This document shows, in pieces, positions 1-10,325 of a stretch of DNA of 64,000 bases; position 1 is the stretch's first letter, and the number at the start of each line of letters is the position of its first letter. Source of the DNA: Tretioscincus oriximinensis (lineage: Eukaryota > Chordata > Lepidosauria > Squamata > Gymnophthalmidae); the NCBI GenBank assembly GCA_022410635.1, contig JAJVDF010001195.1:203291-267290 (forward strand), written 5' to 3'. Below the pieces are notes generated by a model, which was given only the letters and a program-made list of their open reading frames with translations, searched no databases and was not told the origin of the DNA. Position numbers and translations under genes: made by a program.

Positions 1-930
1 CCTTGTTTAGGAGCTTGTCAGGAACTGCCTAGAAATAGTAGGTGGTAAAACATAAGCTGTCCAGTACATAATGCAGTTGGAAGTTGAATTCAGATTACAT
101 TTAAAAAATTCTATAAATTAATTCAGTGACTAGGTTGTGTGGGTCACCACAGGAAATAAAAGGAAAATCAAACTTCAGCCCCCCTTCTCTGAAGCCTGCA
201 CAGCCTGTCTCGGTCAGCGCACAAAATACTTTACAGCGCTGTGCAGACAGGAATCTAACAACATTGCACAAGCTATGACGCAGATGGACTTCAGTACACC
301 CCCCCTTGCATTAAAAGATATGCTGCTTTCTTTAGATTTTTNACTGTGTCCTAGTCTATGAGGAACTAGTATGTTGTCCATGTCTCGTGTATTAATACAA
401 CCATTTTAATACACNCAAAGATTGGTTTTCAGTCATTTTACTACATCGGCGGTAATTACCTTTTAACATTTGATTGAAATAATTTGTACTGCAATTACTA
501 TCTGTTACACTTAGCCATTATATCTTTTATTCTCTGTATAGGTATATAAATCCATTCAAGAAAAAAAAAGGTCAGGAAAAAATAAGGTTTGAGTCTATTC
601 TAGCTATAGTGAACAATATAAAGAAAAAATAATTAACTACACTAATAATTGTTTGAAAAGGCCAGCTACCGTGAGCAATTATTGGCCATGGAAGGCAGTT
701 TTCATCATAGTATTACTACCAAGGTAATCTGACCCCAAATCTTTTGAAAGCTGGAGCACTGCAAACAGAGCCCATCTTTCTGCAAAGGGAAAGATGGAAA
801 GGTTTGTATTTTTGTTCCTTAGCAGGATTGTGCAAACTACCATTTTGACGTATTTGAAATTACCTTCAGATGTTGCTGCTTTATCAGATCTCACATCTAT
901 GCTAGCTAGGTCAAATAGATCATAAAATGA
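1..930. other. Non-genic, nothing recognised
   Basis: AT-rich sequence with short chance open frames only (for example 137-361). No splice-bounded coding match or repeat family was recognised. Confidence 0.5.
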
Positions 931-1201
931 TGGAGCTGGGGCTTCCAGGGTCATTGGCTCCAATCCCATTCTATGCAGGATTCACGAAAGCATCCCAGGT
1001 TTGATGCCTCCATTTGAAGACTTCCGTGGAAGGAGAACTCGCCACTTCCTGTAACAATCCATTCCACTGATTGATCATCCTTATTCTCAGAAAGATTTTT
1101 CTGATTATTTACTCCTTTGCAGTTTCATCCCGTTACTTCTATTCCATCTATGTCCCAGTGAGAATAGAGCTGATTCCTTTGTTCTGTGAGAGCCCTTCAG
1201 A

Positions 1202-1788
1202 TAGGGCTACCATATTTTGGCAGCCCAAAACCAGGACGGGGGTGGGGGTGCGTGCACACACACATACGTACGCATGCGCACACATGCGGACGCTTGCAGT
1301 GAGACAAGCAGAACCTTTCTTCTGCCTGTCTCACAAGTGTACGTGCGCGCGCGTGTGCGTAGCTGCTCCAATGCGGGAGGCGGGGTTTCGCACGCCTGCT
1401 AGCACACCCACTCGCCTCCAGCGGAGGAAAACTGCTTGGGTTTGTGACAGGAGAACAGAGCTGTCCTCCTATCACAAACCCAAGCGTTTTTCCTTTGCTG
1501 GAGGCGAGGTGGCGAGCTTTGCAAGCAGGCGTGCAAAACTCCNCCTCCAGCATTGGAGCAGCTATGGCACCTTCCGAGGTTCCTTCCAGGACCCCGGAAA
1601 GGGTTGCTCGGGCTGCAGCCGTCAGCTCTGACGGCTGCTTTGCCTTTAAAATCCTGCATTTGTACATTCCCTGATGCAGCATCGGAGAATGTAAAAAGCC
1701 GGGATTTTGTCTTAAAACCCGGAGGGGATTATATTTTAGTCCCCCAAACCGGGATTGTCCTGCTTTCCCGGGAAGTATGGCAACCCTA
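1202..1788. mobile_element. Non-autonomous hAT-type DNA element with 8 bp target duplication
   Basis: The ends are TAGGGCTACCATATTTTGG and, inverted, TAGGGTTGCCATACTT. They are flanked by identical 8 bp copies of CCTTCAGA at 1194-1201 and 1789-1796. An 8 bp duplication with TAGGG...CCCTA ends fits the hAT superfamily. The interior is CpG-rich, unlike the flanks, and built of inverted repeats; it encodes no transposase. The flanking CR1 sequence rejoins cleanly if the element is removed, which supports the boundaries. Confidence 0.8.
1361..1563. repeat. Large inverted repeat inside the hAT-type element
   Basis: Arms of about 98 bp face each other around position 1462. The left arm starts AGCTGCTCCAATGCGGGAGG and the right arm ends with its near complement at 1563. 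The centre of each arm holds CTTGGGTTTGTGA and its complement. A second, weaker inverted repeat of CA/TG-rich sequence lies at about 1262-1360. Most overlapping open frames on both strands here are artefacts of this symmetry. Confidence 0.8.
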
Positions 1789-2904
1789 CCTTCAGATATT
1801 TGTAGACATTTATCATGTCTCCTCTCAATCTTCTTTTGCAGATTAACCATCCCCAGATCCTTTAACTGTTCCTCATAGGAAATAGTTTCTACTTTGTAAT
1901 TCTTTTTTGAACTTCCTTCAGTTTATCAACGCCCTTTTAAAATTGAGGTGCCCAGAATTAGGTACAGAACTCTAAATGTGGTCTGACTAAGGATAGAAAG
2001 GAATAATTATTATATGTGATCTAGACTGTGTGCTCCTAATACATCTCAGGCTTGTGTTTGCCCTTTTTGCAGCTACTTCACACTGCTGACTCATGTTTTG
2101 TTTGTAATCTACGAACACACCCACATCATTTCCAAATGTGTTGCTGCTCAGGTAGATTTTCCCCATCTTGTATGTGCCATTTTAGATTTTCTTACCCATA
2201 TGTAGGATCTTGCATTTCTCCCTATCAAATATCATTTTGTTAGTTGAAACCCACTGTTCTAGCTTTTCCAGATTTTTTTGAATACTGCTTTTCTCTCGTC
2301 CAGGATTAGCAACCCTTCATTTTTTTCTCAGTCCCCTCATTCAAAAAATGTTAAAACAGCACTGAGGTCAGGATAGAACCTTGTGGTGTCCCACCTAGAG
2401 GCACTCTTCCAGTTGGATGTACAACCATTTATTACCTCCTTTAAGTACAATCACTAAGTCATTTATGAATCCACTTAACCATAGCCCTGTCAATCCTATA
2501 CTTGATATTTTTTTCAACAAGAATGGCATGAAATGCTTTATTAAATGCTTAGTCAAGATATTCTATGCTATTTTCCTATTGAAACCATTCAGATTAGATT
2601 AATCTGGCGTGACATATTTGTTACAAATCCATTTTGGACATTACTTTTTGTACATAACTATCCTTTAGGACATCCAGCCATTAGGTCCTTCATTTCCTCC
2701 TCCTGAATCCATCAAAATCTGTTCTTCTGAAGTCAACCTCTTAGTGTGAGTCTTATTCCCTTTGTTATGAAAAATTCAAGGATTGTATGGTCATTGGCTC
2801 CTAAGGTGTCAGCCATCTTACTTCTTGAAACATTTCCTCCTTGTAAATAAGAATTAAGTTCAGGATGTTTTCTCTTTCACTTTTTGGCAAATGAAGTTAT
2901 TAGC

Positions 2905-4690
2905 ACATTGATAACTGCTTCATTTTGCAACACCTTATCCATAAATATAACTCCAACAGAAGAAAACTTTACACAGCCTTCATTGACCTAACAGCTGCCT
3001 TTGACTCTATAAACCGTGATATTCTTTGGAACAAATTGTCATCAACAAACATTGATGCTAGACTTTTAGGATTAATTAAAGAACTTTACACAGACACATC
3101 ACTGAAGGTTCGCCTCGGTTCGAGTGGAGCTCTTTCTCAACCAATCAGCACAACCTCAGGTGTGCGTCAAGGGTGCANCCTAGCTCCATTTTTATTTAAT
3201 TTTTATGTGAACGATGTAATAGATGCCCTAAATCTCCCAGAGCTCCACGGTCCACATATTTCAGAAAGATCTGTAAATATCCTATTATATGCTGATGATA
3301 TGGTACTGATTTCAACTACTCCGGTGGGTTTAAAAAGATGTCTGGTCAAGTTCAACCTTTTTTGTCATGCAAACAACCTTATCATTAACAGAGAGAAATC
3401 TAAGGTGTTAATATTTGGGAATTCTAGGAAACCGTTACACTGGTACATAGATGGTCAGGCTATTGAACAGGTACATTCTTACCATTACCTTGGTCTCACA
3501 TTTGCAGCGTCCGGTTCATGGTCATATCATATAAATGGTTCAATTACCAAAGCCACGGCTGCCGCTTGTCCCTTATACAAGCTATTTTATCATAGAAATC
3601 CCGGAACACTAAGACCTGTTCTAGAGGTGTTTGGCGCCAAAATAATACCTATTCTACTTTATGGAGCAGAAATATGGGGCTTCCATAATATGCAGAAACT
3701 TGAAGCCTTCCATCTGAAATATCTGCGAGCTTTCCTGGGTGTTCCGAGCTCCACCTTATCAGCAGCAGTTAGGGCAGAACTAGGAGTGTCACCAGTTGAA
3801 TGCCAAATCCTAAACAGACAATTTAATTACTGGGTCAAGCTTAATCTTATGAACCAGCAAAGGCTCCCAAGACTCTGCCTAGAAGATCAATTTAAAAACT
3901 TGCATAAGTCACCTAGGCTTGCTAGCCTGATGAATCAAACAGCTAAAATAGGTCTTCCATTACACTCTCTAAACAACTTTGGTGTAAAGGCCAAACTAAT
4001 ACTTAAACAACGCTCCCTTGACATAGCCTCGCAAAATGACCTTGCAGCCATATCTCAGTCTAAAGCAACCACATATCTGGCCAAACACAAGCGCCAAATA
4101 AACTTGGAAAATTACCTTACCATCCCGTTGCCCAGGGCATGGCGAAAACAGTTCACATTGGCTAGATTCGACCAAATAGAGACTGCAATGAAATTTGGCC
4201 GTTTTCATAAAGAGCAAAGAGCTGATAGACTTTGCATATGGGGTGACTTGGCTGTGGAGGACACGGCTCACTTTTTACTGGAATGCCCAGCCTATTCAGA
4301 ACTCAGGCAACAGTTCTTAGCCCCTTTGCTGAATCCACACCGGACACTTAACAAAGAGGCCCAAGTCCATGTGCTACTCCAGGGATTGGACAGGTCAACT
4401 ATTGTTGGAGTTAGCCTATATATTATTAGGGCTTCCAGAAGCAGATCATTGTTTTGGGAGCAAATTTCTAAGGCCCGTGACCCATTACTGATTTAGATGC
4501 TACTACTCACCCGGCTGAATATACACTGTTTTTAAACGATGTCATTTGATGTCATTCTTTTTACTCTATTTGTATTTTACCCTATTTATATTTATACTGT
4601 TTTTAATTGCTGTATTTTATTCTATTTGAAGCTTACTTTTTAACTTTTTAACTTTTTTGATATGGTCAAATGACTANTCAATAAATCTTT
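2905..4690 (+). mobile_element. 5'-truncated non-LTR retrotransposon (I/Vingi-like) with 3'UTR
   Basis: This is a LINE that begins mid-ORF with an IDNCFIL-like stretch, runs through RT and the C-terminal region to a stop at 4496, and continues as a 3'UTR to AATAAA at 4680-4685. It is inserted at the edge of CR1-group sequence. It is 5' truncated, as is usual for target-primed reverse transcription; no target duplication was resolved. Clade assignment (Vingi or another I-group lineage known in squamates) is from memory of similar proteins and is tentative. Confidence 0.75.
2925..4496 (+). CDS. Reverse transcriptase and C-terminal region of a truncated LINE
   Basis: An open frame of 523 codons with no internal stop; one N gives one unknown residue. 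The listed start is a TTG reached by 5' truncation, not a real initiation site. RT motifs in order are FIDLTAAFDSI (19-29), SGVRQGC (78-84) and the catalytic LLYADDMVLIS (120-130, YADD at 122-125), then INREKSKV and YLGLTF in the thumb-proximal region. The C-terminal part has a Cys-His motif, C-x12-H-x4-C, ending HFLLECP near 449-455. The endonuclease domain is missing, so the copy is defective. Its intact frame suggests that it is younger than the CR1 copy around it. It is not a host gene. Confidence 0.85.
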   Translation: MQHLIHKYNSNRRKLYTAFIDLTAAFDSINRDILWNKLSSTNIDARLLGLIKELYTDTSLKVRLGSSGALSQPISTTSGVRQGCXLAPFLFNFYVNDVIDALNLPELHGPHISERSVNILLYADDMVLISTTPVGLKRCLVKFNLFCHANNLIINREKSKVLIFGNSRKPLHWYIDGQAIEQVHSYHYLGLTFAASGSWSYHINGSITKATAAACPLYKLFYHRNPGTLRPVLEVFGAKIIPILLYGAEIWGFHNMQKLEAFHLKYLRAFLGVPSSTLSAAVRAELGVSPVECQILNRQFNYWVKLNLMNQQRLPRLCLEDQFKNLHKSPRLASLMNQTAKIGLPLHSLNNFGVKAKLILKQRSLDIASQNDLAAISQSKATTYLAKHKRQINLENYLTIPLPRAWRKQFTLARFDQIETAMKFGRFHKEQRADRLCIWGDLAVEDTAHFLLECPAYSELRQQFLAPLLNPHRTLNKEAQVHVLLQGLDRSTIVGVSLYIIRASRSRSLFWEQISKARDPLLI

Positions 4691-4808
4691 GAGATAGCAC
4701 AACAGAATGAAAATTTATTGGACCCTTGACTTTTGCCTGAGAGCGATTCCCAACAAATGTTTGGATACTTAAAATTTTCTGTAATCATTATCTAGCAAGG
4801 GGGTCTCG

Positions 4809-4985
4809 TAACACATTAGAGACTAACAAGAAAAAGATAGGTGGCATGAGCTTTCATAGACAAATCTGCTTCTTCAGATACTAGCTTAGAAAGCTTATGC
4901 TGCCCACCTTTTTATTGCTAATCTCTCAAGTGCTATGCGACCTCAGTGCTAGATTTTCTGGATCCAGACTAATACGGTTAATTCT
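4809..4985. repeat. Old fold-back repeat, Penelope-LTR-like (diverged copy)
   Basis: The left arm (4809-4877) contains TTAGAGACTAACAAG and GGCATGAGCTTTCATAGAC. The right arm (4886-4985) contains AAGCTTATGCTGCCCACC and TAATCTCTCAAGTGCTAT, its diverged complement, and ends in CAGACTAATACGGTTA. It is the same family as 42518-42717 and 27517-27642. On the minus strand, 4877-4843 holds the hammerhead-like string CTGAAGA...GAAA. Confidence 0.7.
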
Positions 4986-5049
4986 TCATAGTAACTATAC
5001 CATGCTTACTTCAGCCATCTGATGAAGAAATAATTCATCCACATCTTCT

Positions 5050-5745
5050 GTGTGCCTAGAGAGGCTGTAATAAACTACAGTGGTGTCATTTCTATTGTTT
5101 TTTTTCTTGTACTCTTTCCCAAACAGTTTTTACTGTTTCAAACTTCTTTGAAACTTGCATCTCTGTACAGGTATATGTATTCCCAATATAGTGAAACAGC
5201 TCCTCCCCTCTTAAGTCTGTTTCCCACAAATAAGTGGCAACCTTGAAGACTTGTGCTCCAATAATGTGTATCAATCTTCCCACCAGGTTTCAGTGACCTA
5301 TACGACATATTTCTCTTCCTGTTAGAATTTCCAGTTTTACTCATTTCCCATGTTCTGTATTGGTGAAGCATTTTAGTTTGTGATTTAGCTTGACTTCCCG
5401 GGTTCCCTTCCAAACCTTTTAGCCTTTGTTCTTTCCTTTTACTTCTGATAGTAAGGTTATCGTTTATATTCATTAATTGTATATTCTTACCTGGCTTTTA
5501 TTGCCCTTCTCTTCTTGCTTTAATTTAAAGCATTCCTGATGAATGATGCAAGGCACTTGCCAAATGTATTCTTTCCTGTCTTTGTAAGGTGCAGCCCATC
5601 TCTTGCAAGGAGTCCATCATAATGCCACAATCCTGAGATGAAACTGAATGCACAAGAAGTTCGGAGGTATCCTTGCTTGTATTGAAACAGGGGAACAATC
5701 TTCATATTGAAAGCTCATTATGATCTTTAGGTGCGACGGTTCAGA
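5050..5745 (-). mobile_element. CR1-group LINE fragment: end of ORF1 esterase and start of ORF2
   Basis: On the minus strand, 5705-5520 encodes GLLARDGLHLTKTGKNTFG followed by IRNALN. This matches the C-terminal part of the SGNH-esterase-like domain of CR1/L3 ORF1. Degenerate sequence down to about 5140 has the LYTNARS-like junction seen at the start of ORF2. No intact frame remains. Its position and orientation fit it being the 5' part of the element at 931-2904. Confidence 0.6.
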
Positions 5746-6365
5746 TATAACACCACAAAAGATCTTGAATGCTCTTAGAGGTAGCAAAAGAAAGAAAGAA
5801 GGCTGTTTTAGTAACAGCATAGCAGAACTATGTCACTGTAGCTTCCGTGAAGAATGATGACATGGTACCTTCAGAAAATCTCTGTTTGCCCAGCAAAAAG
5901 TCTTGATTGCAGTGGTGGGCTGGGAGTCAAAGAGGGGGACACACAGTGGGAGGAAGCACGAGACAGTGTCTCAAGTCCAAACATATCATAAATCATGAAC
6001 CAATTCCATACCCAGATACCGGAATTACAGCTGAGTTACCGGGGCTGCTTGCATGTGCACAAAGAGTGTCACATACCACACGTTCCAAAGGTAAACCCGG
6101 GGCAGGCAGATGAGACCCTTTTCATCAGGAGCCTACACTTGTTGGGCAGGGCCCATTTCATCAGGGCCCCACTTGCCATCGGGCAAGTTGGAACCCTGGC
6201 CAATCTGCCCCTGCTTGATTATCAAAGCATGGTAACCTCCAATTCATTCATTTCCATAATGTTATCTACAGTAGACATTAAGAACACAGATGGGTACAGG
6301 CCATAATTACTATAATTCAAGCTGACATGGAGGGGGTAAGGGCAGATACTGTTTAATGTGAACAA
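5746..6365. other. Intergenic, nothing recognised
   Basis: Contains short overlapping open frames without family resemblance and a moderately GC-rich patch at 5900-6200. No clear repeat or exon. Confidence 0.4.
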
Positions 6366-6369
6366 GGAG

Positions 6370-6790
6370 TAGGAGGAGACATTTAGGAAATGTATAAAAT
6401 TATGCAAACTATGGACAAAGCAGACAGGGATATTATTTCTCATTTTTCCAGATATTTGAATTGTGATCACCCAAGGAAGCTGAAAGAATTAGGACAGATA
6501 AAATGCTTATTTACACAATGTAAGCTTAAACTATAAGATATAACACTGGCCACCAACTTCAAAAGTTTTCATGAAAGGTTTAGACAGGTTTAGTAGCCCT
6601 AATGGCCGTGTGAGTGCATCTGGCAAAAGAAAGCAGTTTGACTCTGGAGACCAGCAGATGGACGGCTGAGATCAGAGCAAACCTATGTCTTGCTTGGACC
6701 GTTCGTTGACCACAGGGAGAGCAGATCACTGGACTCAANAGGCCATGAGTCTGATCCAGTGGGTGTTCCTTATGTTGCTGAATTACACCT
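6370..6790 (+). mobile_element. CR1-group LINE, diverged 3' end
   Basis: Starts with an ATAAAATTATGCAAACTATGG-like segment corresponding to the YKIMHG region of the CR1 reverse transcriptase. It runs through the GTTTAGACAGGTTTAGTAG segment and ends CTGATCCAGTGGGTGTTCCT then TATGTTGC, the usual CR1 3' terminus. Highly diverged; no open frame survives. Confidence 0.65.
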
Positions 6791-8867
6791 CGTCTCTTTC
6801 TGATTACTGGGCTACATTTTCCCTTTACCATTCTACTACTACCTTTCTTCCTGATTATATTGTTTGCCTTATCTATCTTCTTACCATTTAGGATTCAATC
6901 ATTTTTTAGTTGATAACCATCTACCATTGAAGGAAACTGGATTTTGGAGTAAGGTCTGTCTTAGATCTTCATGACTGGGTTTTGTTTTTAAACAATCAGA
7001 AATCTATATTGTATACTGGTGATTTGGATGAGTTTAGGAAACGAAATGTTACTGTTCACAATGTTACCGTTCACAAGGTTAAAAAAAATAGATACCTCCT
7101 CTATTTTTTCCAACAAACTCCTAACAATGTACATCAAAACAAATACAAAATAAAGTGAGTCCCGGTTCTCTTTTCTAAATCAATACAATTTTTCAAATTT
7201 TATTTTTAAGAATTACTTCTAATATATCTTTTTCACAGAAGGAGGGGTATAGGGAATGTTTTCATTCCATCTGTAAACACTGAAATACAGATCTGGGAAA
7301 CAAGGGAAGAGACACAAAAAGTGCATTTTACAAAATTATCAACTAAAATATATTTTACATGTATTACATTTCAATTTAAATTCTACTGGCTGCATTTTCA
7401 GTTTCAAAAATATTTCCATATCTAATAGATTAAAAAAGCATGAAATATTCTCATTTCAGATAAGACATTTCAAATCATTTACATGCTGTCTGCAAAACAG
7501 CATAAAAACAACCACACAAGTCTTTAAACAATATTCTTGGCCTGAAGTAGATTCTGACATTATCAGAAGCACAGAAGGGTAATAGGGATGTCCTCTCCAA
7601 CAGAGGATCCATCCCAGAACCTAGGCAGAGGCATTATCTTCTGTCTTTACAGGAAGACCTTTCCCCATGCCAGGAGAGGAAGGAGGACAAAGGAGGAGGA
7701 GAAGGAAGCAATAGCAGAAACCAGGTTTTCAAGAAGTTGCTGTATTTTCTGAAGTTAAGCTTCAGAATCTCAAACCTGAACCTGAAGATTCATGTCGCCA
7801 TGCCATGAAACACTATTTTTCCTCCTTTTTATTTTGAAAACGAAGTTATCTAGCAACATGGTTCATTCTTCAGCCCATACCCAACAAATAGGATCTCTAA
7901 ATCAGACTCTGCATAGACCAGACTATCCAATTCATTAATTTAACTTAAATCTACATTATTCTAGGAATATTCTTCTATTCCAGTAGCTTTTCTCCTCCCT
8001 TTCTGTATTTCCATCCTTGGTCAGGCAGACAAATGGAAGAACAGGTAGCTACTGCAGAACCTACAATATTGCTCCCAAATCACTTCTGCTTACCGTAAGT
8101 GACACCAGGCCTACTGTTCCCTTATCTGATTAGATTCTCCTCCTCAGCAATGCTGTGTAAAAAGTCATAGGGAAGTCTTTGTTTCATTACTGTGCTTAAG
8201 CACAGGATGCTTCCTAGTGCTAATAATCCTGAGAACCTCTCTACATGTCCAAGCAATGGCTAAAAACAGAACTACCCTTGATGCTAGCCAACTGGGATAT
8301 ATTCTGCAGTCCTTCAGTATTAAGGTAGAAGGTCTTCAGGAATGAACAAATTTTGCACTGAATACCTTAGGAAAGTTCCCTTTGTAGCCCAGGAGCAGAA
8401 CCATCACCACTACCTTTGATCTCTTCAGCATCTTTCTCCACATCCCTTCCTGATCTCAGGTGTAGAGCAAACCTGTAGATACTGATCACAACAACTGATC
8501 ATGGCAGGGTGTTTTTTCTCCAGGCAGGCAGGCAAGCACACAGCACAGGTGGCAATACTCTTAGATTCCAGCCTGTGCATAGTACAGGTAGTGCTACTTC
8601 TACTTGAAAGAGACAACAATATCAAAGCAGTAGGAACACTTCTATATCATTAACACTATGTTAGACCCCCCCATCCCACCCCAACGCGAGTCCCCAGTTC
8701 AGGCGAATAACTCNGGCCATCAGCAGGTACATGGACTGATACAGTGTTGATTCTCATTCTTTAGAATTAGTGCAATTGACACATGGAATCCCAGCTCTTT
8801 ATAACTGATTCGGTGGACTCTTCTTACGCTGTCCTTTGGTTTGCTTTAGAATAAACTGAAATAGCTT
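6791..8867. other. Downstream flank or distal 3'UTR of BAHD1, no gene
   Basis: Mostly unique AT-rich sequence with a purine-rich GGAGGA patch at 7675-7710. No interspersed repeat was recognised. The low repeat content next to the gene may mean that this is still transcribed 3'UTR. Confidence 0.4.
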
Positions 8868-8873
8868 TTTATT
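8868..8873 (-). terminator. Candidate BAHD1 polyadenylation signal (AATAAA)
   Basis: On the minus strand this is AATAAA, the first perfect hexamer that I see downstream of the stop codon. It would give a 3'UTR of about 1.3 kb. Further hexamers occur at 7828-7833 and 7198-7203, so longer 3'UTRs are possible. There is no transcript evidence. Confidence 0.25.
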
Positions 8874-10135
8874 AAAGCTAAACTAAATTATTTCTAACAG
8901 CTATACATGTAAGGCAAGAGGCAGAAGTATCCATAGGAATCAGGTAGCAGTTTTTCACAATTCAAACCTCTTACTGGTCAGCTCCTTGTGGGAGCTNATA
9001 AATCTCGCCTTCATGGGCATGCTCAGGTGTCAAGAGATTTGTGGTGGGATGGGAGAGAATAGAGGTAGACAGGCAAAAGCATGCCAGGCTCGTACTTGTT
9101 GGGGTGAAAGTGCCTGTTTTAAAGAATTCAACTCAAGCAGTAGACTGTCAATGTGAATTCTGGCTTTTAACCCTCCCAAACACACTGAAGGGTTCTAAAA
9201 GGACTATAAATGGCAGCAAAAAAATAGAGGNGAAAATAGTTTATCAGCAGAAAAACTATTTCTACCAGCCTTGTTAACCTTCTAAAGGGAGGAAATCAGT
9301 ATTGTAGCAGCTGCCATTAAAATGTTACTCTTAAGGAGGTTTTCAAGGTGCCTGCCCACGCTAGGCAAGAGTGATCCTTAAAGTTGGCCCTTGCTCTTGG
9401 ATGTCCCCTAAAGCTTATACTTGGAAATAGGACTTGCTGATTAAATGGAACTATGTACCTCAGCAGGTAACTTAGGACAATAGCCTAAGAGGGAGATGCC
9501 TTCATAATGCAATGAAGTAATACTATTTCATCCTTTCCGTTTAGGACATGAAGCTCAGAGACAATGAGGAAAGTAAAGAGAAGCAAAATCAGCAGTTGGG
9601 AAGGATATTTAGTATATTAAGGTTTCCAAAACAGGGCCTCATCTCCAACCTCAAGTATTACACCGATCAGAAAGATCTCTGTTCTTATCCTTTATCTAAG
9701 GATATGAGATCAAGGGCCAGTTGCACCTTCATTTACTCCTACACACTTGTTTACCTCCTGTCACGTTCTCACCTTTCCCACCAAGGTTGGCTCTAGATTC
9801 AGTTTACTGGCTTTCATCCCCTGGACCATCCCTCCTTCCCCCCCTCCCCCCCCCCCCCCATACATGAAGCCATTGTACATATATATAGATATAGATTTAT
9901 AAAGCAAGTACCTATATCTATATACACACACATTTTTTCTATAGATATATATTTCCATTTATGCTCTTTATATGAAGTGCTGTGCTTTGAACATCTGCCT
10001 TAACAGGAAACAGGTTCCCACAACGCAGAGGAGAGAGTGCTGAACACTCCACAAGAGTGGGAGGTGTGCAGGCAATGAGCTCGGCCTGCCCTTGGCTCTC
10101 TGTTGCTGCTTGTCAACCCCACAACCAGGGCACTG
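8874..10135 (-). other. Presumed BAHD1 3'UTR
   Basis: This is non-coding sequence directly after the stop codon. It holds a C-rich tract at 9837-9859 (G-rich in the transcript) followed by an AT-rich TATAGA/TATATC patch at 9875-9950. No interspersed repeat was recognised. The boundary depends on the weakly supported polyA signal. Confidence 0.4.
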
Positions 10136-10325
10136 TTACTGGGGATTCTTCAAGATACGGCCATGTCTGAAGTCATAGACATGACGGCAGAGAAAAACCA
10201 ACTCTGGATCAGTGTCCTCTGGCACCTTGCGGTGTGCAGGGGTGGAATACTCTTCTGATGGAGGGACCATCACAGGTTTTTTGCCTGGGATCCCTTCAAC
10301 TCGACGCTTTGCCAAGGCACAAAAT
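10136..10325 (-). CDS. BAHD1: BAHD1 last coding exon (end of BAH domain, stop)
   Basis: The acceptor CTCTTGCAG precedes 10325. The exon completes a split Arg codon and encodes [26 protein letters not shown] and [17 protein letters not shown], then TAA at 10138-10136. This C-terminus is nearly invariant in vertebrate BAHD1 and fixes both the gene identity and the reading frame of the upstream exons. Confidence 0.96.

Larger units (their letters stand above)
931..2904 (-). mobile_element. CR1-group (CR1/L3) LINE, 3' half, degenerate and interrupted
   Basis: Read on the minus strand, the sequence opens with an ENILDLI-like stretch near 2880-2850. It then runs through broken reverse-transcriptase sequence with GTPQGSIL at 2392-2369, and ends in a CR1 3' region near 940 (GGxTCATTGGxTCCAATCCC on the plus strand). 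Frames are broken by stops and indels. A 587 bp hAT-type element is inserted at 1202-1788. The right edge abuts a plus-strand LINE, and a piece from the start of the same element type lies at 5050-5745, so this is probably one split copy. Confidence 0.75.

Noticed and set aside
137..361. 74-codon plus-strand frame as an exon of a downstream neighbour (for example CHST14)
   Set aside because: No resemblance to a sulfotransferase and no splice sites fitting the frame.
1197..1850. 217- and 186-codon overlapping open frames on both strands
   Set aside because: They fall in the CpG-rich inverted repeats of the hAT-type element. Symmetry and GC content explain the lack of stops.
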